This document shows, piece by piece, positions 46,692 through 55,681 of a DNA stretch of 64,000 nt. Source of the stretch: an uncultured Clostridia bacterium (GTDB lineage Bacteria; Bacillota; Clostridia; TANB77; CAG-508). A program made the translations under genes and the position numbers. Positions within the stretch are counted from its first letter, which is position 1. Each line of letters begins with the position of its first letter. Where the stretch lies: positions 97,449 through 161,448 of the forward strand of contig CAJFII010000003.1 of NCBI GenBank assembly GCA_904381285.1, written 5' to 3'. The notes under the pieces are model-generated. The model did no database searches and was not told the DNA's origin. It saw nothing but the letters and a program-made list of their open reading frames with translations.

Positions 46692-48128
46692 TTATATTTT
46701 TATTACTCCACCAATTGTTTTATTTTCATTATCAACTGGTAAAATTTTATTTCCTCCAGATAGAACAACTAAGTCTCCTTTTTCTAGAATTCCTTTTTCT
46801 TTTAGTTTTTCTATTCCTTTTTGAATTGTATCATCTATAGTTTTTTCTGCTTCAACATATACTGGATGAACATTCCAAACTAATGCTAATTGGTTAAATG
46901 TTCTTCTATTATCTGTTATAGCTAAGATTGGGCATTCTACTCCCATACCTGCAAATTTTCTTGCTGTGTCTCCTGTATGTGTGTAACAAACAATTGCATC
47001 TGCTTTAGTATTCTTAGCCATTACACCTGTTGAGTAAACTATATCGTCTTCTAATCCATTTAGTTCTATATTTTTATTATTTTCGAATTTTTTCCAGTAA
47101 TGAATTTCTGGTTCTACTCTTTTTGCTATTTTTACCATTGTTTTAACGCATTCTAGTGGATAATCTCCCATAGCGCATTCACCTGAAAGCATTATAGCAC
47201 TTGTTCTATCAAATATAGCATTTGCTACGTCACTTGCTTCTGCTCTAGTTGGTAATGGTTGATGCATCATTGATTCAAGCATTTGAGTTGCAGTAATTGC
47301 TGGTTTATTAGCACGATTACTTAACTTAATGAATTTCTTTTGCATAATAGGTGGTTCTGTAAAGTCTGTTTCTGTAGCCATATCTCCACGTGCAATCATT
47401 TGTCCGTCAGCTTCTTGTACTATTGCTTCCATATTTGCTATTCCTTCAACATTTTCTACTTTTGTAATGATTTTTATATCTTTTCCACCATTTTCATCTA
47501 ATACTTTTCTTACTTGTCTAATATCATCAACATTTCTTGTAAATGATATTGCAACATAATCATAATCATGTTCACAAGCTGTTTTTAAGTCTGCTATATC
47601 TTTTTCTTTTAATGCTGGTAAACGAATTGCTGTTCCTGGTAAATTCATTGTTTTTCTACTTCCTAATCCATTTCCATGTACTACAGTACAAACAATATCT
47701 TTTCCTACTATTTCATCAACAACTAATTCAATTGCACCATCATCAATTAATACTTTTGCACCTGGTTTTAAATCTTTATATAATTCTTTATAGCTTACAG
47801 ATACTCTATCTTTATCACCAATAATATCTTCATTTACTAATGTGAATTTTTGTCCATCCTCTAATTGTATTTTTTCATTTTTACCAGTTACAAGCATACC
47901 TGTTCTTATTTCAGGTCCTTGCATATCAAGTAATAAAGCTACTGGTATATCCATTTCTTTTCTTAAACGAATAATTTCTTCTGTTTTTTCAGATTGTTCT
48001 TCCCAACTTCCGTGTGAATAATTAATTCTTGTTACATTTAATCCAGCTTCAAATAAATCTTTTAATATGTGTTCACTAGCTGGCCCTATAGTTCCAACGA
48101 TTTTTGTTTTTCTTAAATCTTTTTTCAC
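46692..48128 (-). CDS. pyk: Pyruvate kinase
   Basis: Glycolytic enzyme making pyruvate and ATP. 478 residues, the short form without the extra C-terminal PEP-utiliser domain. TKIVGTIGPASE, RINYSHGSWEE, GDMATETDF, KPAITATQMLESM and the regulatory C domain with SGG are visible. GGGAG precedes the ATG. Monocistronic. Confidence 0.96.
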   Translation of the reverse strand: MKKDLRKTKIVGTIGPASEHILKDLFEAGLNVTRINYSHGSWEEQSEKTEEIIRLRKEMDIPVALLLDMQGPEIRTGMLVTGKNEKIQLEDGQKFTLVNEDIIGDKDRVSVSYKELYKDLKPGAKVLIDDGAIELVVDEIVGKDIVCTVVHGNGLGSRKTMNLPGTAIRLPALKEKDIADLKTACEHDYDYVAISFTRNVDDIRQVRKVLDENGGKDIKIITKVENVEGIANMEAIVQEADGQMIARGDMATETDFTEPPIMQKKFIKLSNRANKPAITATQMLESMMHQPLPTRAEASDVANAIFDRTSAIMLSGECAMGDYPLECVKTMVKIAKRVEPEIHYWKKFENNKNIELNGLEDDIVYSTGVMAKNTKADAIVCYTHTGDTARKFAGMGVECPILAITDNRRTFNQLALVWNVHPVYVEAEKTIDDTIQKGIEKLKEKGILEKGDLVVLSGGNKILPVDNENKTIGGVIKI

Positions 48129-48241
48129 TTTAACTCCCTCTTTCTTTATTTTTTCACTACCAAAGTATTATAACACAAAAAAAATCCATTATTCAATAGT
48201 AAATGCATAAAAAATTGACATTTTTTGCGTTTTTTTGATAT

Positions 48242-48275
48242 AAACGAACTTGCAATTTACAAGTTCGTTTATATA
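48242..48275 (-). terminator. Terminator of glgP
   Basis: AAACGAACTTG/CAAGTTCGTTT stem just after the stop codon. Confidence 0.8.
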
Positions 48276-48281
48276 TAAGTA

Positions 48282-50853
48282 TTAATTTGTAATCCATTTT
48301 ACTAAATCTAAGTTTGCAGGATCTAGTAGCATTGGATGTTTTGGCATTACTCTAAATGTATATCCATAGTTTCCACCAGTTGTTAATTCTATTTTTGCTT
48401 TATATAAATATGTATTCTTTTGTCCTTCTACTTCTTCTTGTAATTTCATAGGTATAATCGCTACACTTTTTACAACTCCATTATCAAGTATTTTTCCATA
48501 ATATACTTGAACTTCTACATTATCCTTGTTTATATTAGGTAATTCTACTGAACATGTAACTTCTATATTATTTCCTGCATCCATTGTTATATTATCTAAA
48601 TTACTCATTTGATGTATTTTTATATTATTCCAATTATTCTTTAATTCGCATTTCCAAGAATAATAAGCAGTAACATCATCTAAATTTGAAAAATATTTAT
48701 TAGTAATGTTGCATAAAGGCATATATAATTTTTCAATATAATCTACAACCATTCTTGATGTACTATATTTTCCGCCAGTTGAAATAATTGAATTTTTCAT
48801 ATATTCCATCCATTTATCAGAAAATCCTTCTTCACATTTTGAATAATACATTGGTATAATTTTATTCTCCAAAGTATTATATATGCTTTCACTGTCTGCT
48901 ATGTCTTGTTCTTCATAAGAGCTATATTGTTCATTAGTTCCTATTAACCAACCATTTTTAGAATTATATCCTTCTGCCCACCAGCCATCAGATATGCTGA
49001 AATTTATTACTCCATTTACTGAGGCCTTTTGACCACTTGTACCTGAGGCTTCCATTGGACGTCTAGGGTTATTTAGCCACACATCTACACCACTTACTAA
49101 ATATCTAGCAATCTGTATGTTGTAGTTTTCTAAAATAAATATTTTTCCTTTAAATTGTGGTTTCATTGATAATTCATTAATATATTTTATTAAATCCTGC
49201 CCCTCTCTATCTGCAGGATGTGCTTTTCCCGCAAAAATTATTTGTACAGGTCTTTCTTTGTCATTTAATATTTGTGTTATTCTTTCTAAATCTTTAAATA
49301 TTAGTGTAGCTCTTTTATATGTTGCAAAACGTCTTGCAAAACCAATCGTTAATGCATTAGGATTTAATTTTGATATTACATCTTTTATTTCATCATATCC
49401 AAGTCCTGATGCTTTTAATCTATTTGTAACATTTTCTTTTACCAATTTTAATAGTTTAACTTTTCTATCAACATGTGCATCCCATAATTCTTTATTTGGA
49501 ATATTCATTACGTTTTTCCAAGTATCATCATCATAGATTTTATCTTGCCAATATGGGGTTAAATACTTATTATATAATTCTTTAATATTAGGTGCAAGCC
49601 ATGAACAAGTATGTATTCCATTTGTTATATGTGTTATTGGAGATTCATCAGCTGATATATTTGGCCATACATCACTAAATAATTCACGTGATACTTCCCC
49701 ATGTAGTTTACTTACACCATTCTTTTTACCTGCTATTTTTAATGCAAGAATTCCCATATTAAATCCAGGTTCTAGATTATCACAAGGTTTCATTCCTAGT
49801 TTTAAAAAGTTTTCTCTATCTAATCCAAGTTTTGGCCAGAAATTTTTAAAGTATTTTTCAACTAGTTCTAATGGAAATATGTCATTACCTGCTGGCACAG
49901 GTGTATGTGTAGTAAATACAGTTTTTGCAGTTGCTATTTCTCGTGCAATTTCAAAAGATACTTGTTTTTCTTCCATAATATCCTTAATTATTTCTAATAT
50001 TAGGAAAGATGAATGTCCTTCATTCATATGGTATACAGTTGGTTTTAACTTTAACACTTTTAATAAATGTGCACCTGCCATACCAAGCACAATTTCTTGT
50101 CTAATTCTCATTTCTTGGTTTCCACCATATAATTTTAATGTAATTTCTCTAAACTCATTATCTGTATTTTTTTCTATATCAGAATCCAATAAATATAATG
50201 TAACTCTTCCTACATTTATTTGCCAAACTTTTAAATATAACTTTTTATTTCCTAATTTAACATCTACAATTAAATCCTCATCTTTGTCTGTTTTAACAGG
50301 AATTATTGGAAGATTGTATAAATCTATATTACGATAAATATTTTCTTGTCCACCCCATGCATTTATTTTTTGATTGAAATATCCATTTTTGTATAATAAT
50401 CCCACAGCTACTAAAGGCAAACCTAAATCACTTGCTGATTTTAAATGATCACCTGATAGAATTCCAAGCCCACCAGAATAAATAGGAATGGTTTCATCTA
50501 AACCATATTCTGCTGAGAAATATGCTATCAAATCATTCTTGTTGTTAGGATATTTTTTCATAAACCATGTGTTCTTACTGTTCATGTATCCATCAAAATC
50601 TGAAACTACTTTATCATAGCATTTTAAAAATTTATCATTTCCGTGCTGCAGCTTCTAATTTTTCTTGTGATACTAACTTTAAAAATTTAACTGGATTTTT
50701 ACCTATAGTTTCCCATAAATCAATATCAATGTTCTTAAATAATCTTAAATATTCACTATTCCAAGTCCACCATAAATTGTTAGCAATTTCTGATAAACGA
50801 TTTATCCTCTTTGGTAATTGTGGATTTACTGTAATTCTATTAAACATATACAT
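48282..50853 (-). CDS. glgP: Alpha-glucan phosphorylase (GT35), split by an in-frame CGG (+1)
   Basis: Releases glucose-1-phosphate from glycogen or maltodextrin. Frame 0 starts at ATG 50853 after GGAGG and encodes the DUF3417-type N-terminus (RLSEIANNLWWTWN). After LEAAA it meets CGG (50643-50641) as codon 71, with TGA two codons later. Skipping the C restores GGA then NDKFLKCYDKVVSDFD and the full catalytic part (YFSAEYGLDE, GHSSFL, the PLP lysine region EASGTSGQKASVNG) to 48282, 856 residues. In the family this position is variable (often Lys, Arg or Gly), so this case alone does not fix the inserted residue. Confidence 0.88.
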
Positions 50854-51179
50854 TATATATTTCCTCCTTAGTTTTTCATTCATTTTTTCTAAAGTATTTT
50901 TAACACTTTTATTATCTATTATATTAAAAAAAATGTCAAACATTTTTAAATTTTTTTTTAATTTTTTTAAATTTTTTTATTTATCATTTTATAAAATTTT
51001 ACTAGGTTATAATATACTAGGCAAAAGTCTATGATATTAGCTATTAATTTATTACATTGTCTAACAATAATGTATATATATTTTGAGTATAAAATTCCAT
51101 ATTATATCCACAATATATAATATATAAATACATTCATTTATTTTTTAATTTTTGTTATGTTATATGTAAGGTGATTGTT

Positions 51180-51527
51180 ATGAAATTGGAAAAGAAAACA
51201 GGGAAGAAAAAATCTAATATAAAAATCGGACATATCCTTAGAAGAACTAGAAAATCTTTAGGATATACACAGGAAGATGTAGCAGAAATGTTAGATTTAG
51301 CCTCTAGATATATATCAGATATAGAACGAGATAAAACCAAAGGAAGTGTGGATACATTAGTAAAGTTATGCAATATTTATCACATAACCCCTACATATGT
51401 TCTACAGGATTACTTAGATATATCAAATGATTTCAAAGTTGATCCAGATATAATTGGTTTTTACGAATTAAGCGAGCGCGATAAAGATATTGTAATAGAA
51501 TTAATTCAATATATGAATAAAAATTAA
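51180..51527 (+). CDS. XRE-family transcriptional regulator
   Basis: 115-residue HTH protein. HTH at IGHILRRTRKSLGYTQEDVAEMLDLASRYISDIERDKT (residues about 14-52), with SinR/XRE-like recognition helix, then a C-terminal region ending ERDKDIVIELIQYMNKN. ATG 51180 is chosen because AAGGTGAT lies just upstream; an in-frame GTG at 51171 lies within that site. Monocistronic with its own terminator. Target unknown. Confidence 0.88.
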   Translation: MKLEKKTGKKKSNIKIGHILRRTRKSLGYTQEDVAEMLDLASRYISDIERDKTKGSVDTLVKLCNIYHITPTYVLQDYLDISNDFKVDPDIIGFYELSERDKDIVIELIQYMNKN

Positions 51528-51530
51528 AAT

Positions 51531-51572
51531 ATGAGGCACTTTAAATTTCAGTGTCTCATGATTTTTCTTTTT
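51531..51572 (+). terminator. Terminator after the XRE gene
   Basis: ATGAGGCACT/AGTGTCTCAT stem followed by a T-rich run. Confidence 0.82.
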
Positions 51573-51924
51573 ATATTATATTTTCCCATTCTTTAACTTT
51601 AAATCCTACCAAAATTTTATTATTTGAAATTAATAATGGTCTTTTTATTAGCATCCCATTTGTAGATAATAAACGTATTTGCTCATCACTACTTAAAGAT
51701 TCTAATTTTTCTTTTAAATTCATTTCTTTATACAAATTTCCACTTGTATTAAAGAATTTTTTAATAGGTAGATTAGACTTATCAATCCATTCTTTCAATT
51801 CTTCATATGTAGGACACTCTTCTACAATATTTCTTTGAATGTAGTCAACTTTATTTTCATCTAACCACTTTTTAGCATTTTTACATGTTGAACATTTAGG
51901 ATATTGTATAAATAAATATTTCAT
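51571..51924 (-). CDS. ArsC/Spx-family thioredoxin-fold protein
   Basis: 117 residues, with YPKCSTCKNAKKWL giving the N-terminal CxxC and the family's LIKRPLL motif near residue 93. The protein resembles the YffB/Spx/arsenate-reductase-like group. Arsenate reduction is not assured, since these proteins often act as redox regulators or glutathione-type reductases. Likely co-transcribed with the HAD gene upstream, 18 bp away. Confidence 0.85.
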   Translation of the reverse strand: MKYLFIQYPKCSTCKNAKKWLDENKVDYIQRNIVEECPTYEELKEWIDKSNLPIKKFFNTSGNLYKEMNLKEKLESLSSDEQIRLLSTNGMLIKRPLLISNNKILVGFKVKEWENII

Positions 51925-51942
51925 ATAATTACCTCTTTTCTA

Positions 51943-52668
51943 CTAGTTACCTAGTTCTTTTTTTAAATAATCTAACATTTCATAAAAGTTTTTAAATTGA
52001 TATTTAGATAATTTGTTTATTGATGCTCTATCATTATCAGAATACTTATCATATATTACAGCTACATCTATATTAGCATTATTAGCTGCTTCTACTCCTA
52101 TTAAAGAATCTTCAACTATTAAACATTCTTCTGGTTTAAGTTTTAAGTTTTCTAATATTTTATAGTGAATTTCAGGATTTGGTTTTAATTTTTCTACTGA
52201 TTCTTTTGAATATATTAGTGAAAAAATATCTTCAAAATTTGCTTTATTAATTATGTTTTTATTGTACTTTTTATAGTTTTCTATTGCATGGTCATTAGTT
52301 GTACTTGCAATTACTAAAATAAATCCTTTTTCTTTTAAATATTTCAAAACATTTTCGGCATTAGGTTTATAGTCTATTTCTTCTTTCAAATATTTGTCTG
52401 CAATTTCATATCGTCGTTTTTTAATATCTTCTTTAGAAATTTTGGATTTATACTTTTCTTTTAAAAATCCACAATATTCTAAATAAGCATCTTTGCAATT
52501 ACTATATTCTTTTAATTTCTCATCTCTTTGTTTACTTATATTTACATTATCAAATTCAATGGTTTTTATTTCTTTAATTAATTTTTCATCTACTTTATTC
52601 CATACTCCCACAGAATCTATTAATGTACCATCTAAATCAAAGATAATTGCTTTTTTATTTTCTAACAT
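51943..52668 (-). CDS. HAD-superfamily hydrolase (beta-phosphoglucomutase-like)
   Basis: 241 residues. Motif I DLDGTLIDS, a helical cap domain, motif II VIASTTN, motif III Lys in KPNPEIH, motif IV VEDSLIGVEAA. Phosphatase or mutase on a small sugar phosphate; the substrate cannot be read from sequence. Nine bases downstream of a GNAT gene. Confidence 0.9.
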   Translation of the reverse strand: MLENKKAIIFDLDGTLIDSVGVWNKVDEKLIKEIKTIEFDNVNISKQRDEKLKEYSNCKDAYLEYCGFLKEKYKSKISKEDIKKRRYEIADKYLKEEIDYKPNAENVLKYLKEKGFILVIASTTNDHAIENYKKYNKNIINKANFEDIFSLIYSKESVEKLKPNPEIHYKILENLKLKPEECLIVEDSLIGVEAANNANIDVAVIYDKYSDNDRASINKLSKYQFKNFYEMLDYLKKELGN

Positions 52669-52677
52669 TTTTTACTC

Positions 52678-53142
52678 CTACATTTTATTTTTTATCATAA
52701 TATACTGTTCAGATTTTTTGTTTTTTTCTTTAAATTGAGTTAAAATTTTGAAGCCATTTTTTTCATGCAACTTTAATGATGGGATATTATCTGATGCAAC
52801 ACAACTATATATATTATAATTTTTATATTTTTCAATAAGGTATTTCATCAATTTGTTTGCTATACCTCTCCCTTTATAATTTTTATCAGTAACAATTTCC
52901 CATATATATACAGAATTATCTGGTATATCTTCTATATTTACCTGAAATTTTTCTTTTTCTATGAAATCCTTGCCTAAATATACAATTGCATATGCCATCG
53001 TTGTATTATTTTCTCTCCAAACAATTTGAAGCATTTTTTCATCTGTAATTGCTATCTGATTACTTTCATATGTTATATATCCTTCATTGTTTTCTTTCCA
53101 TATTCTTTGTATGTCACTTAAATATGCATTTTCAATAATCAT
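52678..53142 (-). CDS. GNAT-family acetyltransferase
   Basis: 154 residues from ATG 53142, chosen because GGAGG lies 6 bases upstream. The acetyl-CoA motif A is present as VTDKNYKGRGIANKLMKYLI, followed by CVASDNIPSLKLHEKNGFK. Substrate unknown. It follows the GH2 gene directly and probably belongs to the same transcript. Confidence 0.88.
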   Translation of the reverse strand: MIIENAYLSDIQRIWKENNEGYITYESNQIAITDEKMLQIVWRENNTTMAYAIVYLGKDFIEKEKFQVNIEDIPDNSVYIWEIVTDKNYKGRGIANKLMKYLIEKYKNYNIYSCVASDNIPSLKLHEKNGFKILTQFKEKNKKSEQYIMIKNKM

Positions 53143-53154
53143 TTTAACCTCCAA

Positions 53155-54918
53155 TTATATTTTAGCATTAATATTCTTTATAATGCATGGATTTATTTTA
53201 TATTTTCTACCTTCATTCATTAAACCATTCACCTCTTGCTGTACATCTGTAAGTTGTGTATAGCAATATCCTGTAATCATTGGCATTTTTTGAATTGCTA
53301 AAGTTAATTCTTCAAATTTTTTTATGAAATCTTTTTCATCATTCGCTTGTTCACCATAGCCCCAACCTTTTTCTGATTTTATAGATGTTCCACCATATTC
53401 ACTAATAATAATTGGTTGTCCTTTATATTCGTATCCATTAGCAAATAAATAATGATTATTAAATTCTCGCTTATTGTTTAATACTTCATTGATTTTTTCA
53501 TTATATGTTAAAGAAAGTAAATTCCCTTCTTGTACATAGTCATGTATTGTTATAATATCAGATATTGTATGTTCCCAACCATCATTTGAGATAACTGGTC
53601 TTGTATTATCTATGGCTTTTGTTAAATAATATATGCTATTTAAAAAATTTTGTTGTTGTTTGTTAGATTTAAGTTCGGGAAATCCCCATGATTCATTAAT
53701 AGGTACCCAAGTTATTATGGATGGATGATTATAGTTTTGTTTAACAACTTTTATCCACTCTTTAGTAAATATTTGTATTGACATATCAGAAAACGAATAG
53801 AAGTTTGCCATTTCGTTCCATACTAATACGCCTTTAACATCACACCAATATAGAAATCTTTCATCCTCAATTTTTTGATGTTTTCTAATACCATTATATC
53901 CAAATTCTAATATACTATTTATATCTTTTATTAAACTTTCTTCATTTGGCGGTGTTAAATGTGTGTCTTTCCAATAACCTTGATCTAATATCATTTTTAA
54001 GTATAATTCTTCATTGTTTAGAAAAATTTTATTTGCCTTTATACTTATTTCTCTTATTCCAAAGTAAGAATATACAGTATCTACCATTACATCTTCACAA
54101 TATAATTTATAAGTTATATCATACAGGTTTGGATTATTAGGTGACCACTTTTGAGGGATATGCTCTATATCTTTTTTATACAAGTCTATTTTTAATTCAT
54201 AATCATTAGCATTTAATTTTTCTTTAACAGTATTTAATATTTGGCCATTAAAAGAAATTTCTGCACCAATATAATAGTTTTTATTTTCAAAATCTTGCTC
54301 ATTTAAATTAGTTTCAACTTCTAATTTAATTTTATCTTCATAGATATAAGATGTATTTTTTATATGTTTTATATATTTTTTAGATACCCATTCTATCCAA
54401 ACAGTTTTCCAAATTCCAGTAGTTTGTACATACCAACATTTCCAGCTTTCTTTTTTATATCTTTGTTTGCCTCGTGGTTGATTTTTTGATAAAGAATCTT
54501 CTACTTTTACCGTTATGTCATTTTCTCCATTTATAACATATTTTTCTATATCAAACGAAAATCTTGCATATCCTCCCTCATTTTCTCCAACCAAATTTCC
54601 ATTAACCCATACTTTTGTTTTGTAATCACTTCCTTCAAAATTTAATATTACTTTATTACCATTTATCTGTTCTTTTGTTAAATCAAGTTTCCTATTATAC
54701 CACACTATATAATGTATACTTTCATCTTTTATTCCACTTGATTTCGTCTCATAAGTATATGGCACATTTATTTTTATTCCTTTAGGAAAGTCTAAAAAAT
54801 ATTTATTAATTTCTCCTTTATCTTCATCATCAAATGCAAAATTCCACTCTCCATTTAAACTTTGCCACTCTTTTCTTACAAATTGTGGTCTTGGATAGTC
54901 TTTTATATAACAATTCAT
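53155..54918 (-). CDS. Glycoside hydrolase family 2 (beta-galactosidase/glucuronidase-like)
   Basis: 587 residues. N-terminal jelly roll (NGEWNFAFDDE ... VWVNGNLVGENEGGYARFSFD), an Ig-like domain, and a TIM barrel with the acid/base WVPINESWG and nucleophile ISEYGGTS. No signal peptide, so it acts in the cytoplasm on imported oligosaccharides. Specificity cannot be assigned. First gene of a likely operon with the GNAT, HAD and ArsC-like genes. Confidence 0.9.
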   Translation of the reverse strand: MNCYIKDYPRPQFVRKEWQSLNGEWNFAFDDEDKGEINKYFLDFPKGIKINVPYTYETKSSGIKDESIHYIVWYNRKLDLTKEQINGNKVILNFEGSDYKTKVWVNGNLVGENEGGYARFSFDIEKYVINGENDITVKVEDSLSKNQPRGKQRYKKESWKCWYVQTTGIWKTVWIEWVSKKYIKHIKNTSYIYEDKIKLEVETNLNEQDFENKNYYIGAEISFNGQILNTVKEKLNANDYELKIDLYKKDIEHIPQKWSPNNPNLYDITYKLYCEDVMVDTVYSYFGIREISIKANKIFLNNEELYLKMILDQGYWKDTHLTPPNEESLIKDINSILEFGYNGIRKHQKIEDERFLYWCDVKGVLVWNEMANFYSFSDMSIQIFTKEWIKVVKQNYNHPSIITWVPINESWGFPELKSNKQQQNFLNSIYYLTKAIDNTRPVISNDGWEHTISDIITIHDYVQEGNLLSLTYNEKINEVLNNKREFNNHYLFANGYEYKGQPIIISEYGGTSIKSEKGWGYGEQANDEKDFIKKFEELTLAIQKMPMITGYCYTQLTDVQQEVNGLMNEGRKYKINPCIIKNINAKI

Positions 54919-54942
54919 GTTAATCTCCTTATAAATATATTA

Positions 54943-55572
54943 TTAAATCAAAAGTTCGCACTTTATATCTTTATCAATTAATTTTGAAAATTCTAATGCA
55001 TCTTTTTTTGTTCCTACTATTTCTCCATAATGTGTTGGTATTACAACTTTAGGTTTTATGTGATTTATTAGTTTTGATGCTTCTTTATAGTTCATTGTAT
55101 ATGTTCCGCCTATTGGTACAAATGCAATGTCACACTGTATTTTACTATTTTCTTCTGTCATATCTGTATCACCAGCTATATAGTAGCGTATATTATCAAT
55201 TTCTAATAAATAACCAACCCAATTATTCTCTTTTGGATGAAATTTTTTGTTTATATTATATGCGGGTATTGTTTCTATTTTTATTCCATTTAATGTATAG
55301 GTTTTGTTAGGTTGTACAGTTAATATATTTTCTTTCGCAAAATTCAATTTTAATACACTGTCTAACAAGTCTTCTGGTATTACAACTACTGTATCATTTT
55401 TTCTAACTTTGTTTATATCCTCTTCTGAATAATGGTCATAATGGTTATGTGTTATCATAATTATGTCTGCATCATTATAATTTTTATTTATCCTAAACGG
55501 ATCAAAATATATTACCTTTTCGTTAATTATTTTTATACTACTATGACACAATACTTTTACATTTTCTAACAT
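54943..55572 (-). CDS. Metallo-beta-lactamase fold hydrolase
   Basis: 209 residues with ITHNHYDHYS (HxHxDH with Asn at the second position of a typical motif), GDTDMTEEN and IPTHYGE metal ligands. UlaG/UPF0173-like group, intracellular. Substrate unknown. 24 bp upstream of the GH2 gene on the same strand. Confidence 0.85.
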   Translation of the reverse strand: MLENVKVLCHSSIKIINEKVIYFDPFRINKNYNDADIIMITHNHYDHYSEEDINKVRKNDTVVVIPEDLLDSVLKLNFAKENILTVQPNKTYTLNGIKIETIPAYNINKKFHPKENNWVGYLLEIDNIRYYIAGDTDMTEENSKIQCDIAFVPIGGTYTMNYKEASKLINHIKPKVVIPTHYGEIVGTKKDALEFSKLIDKDIKCELLI

Positions 55573-55681
55573 ATATCACACATCCTTATTAATTATTTTT
55601 ATTTGATTCACATTATATCTTACTATAATTTAAAATACAATAAAAAGCAAGAAAATAACATATTCTCTTGCTCTTTTTATA

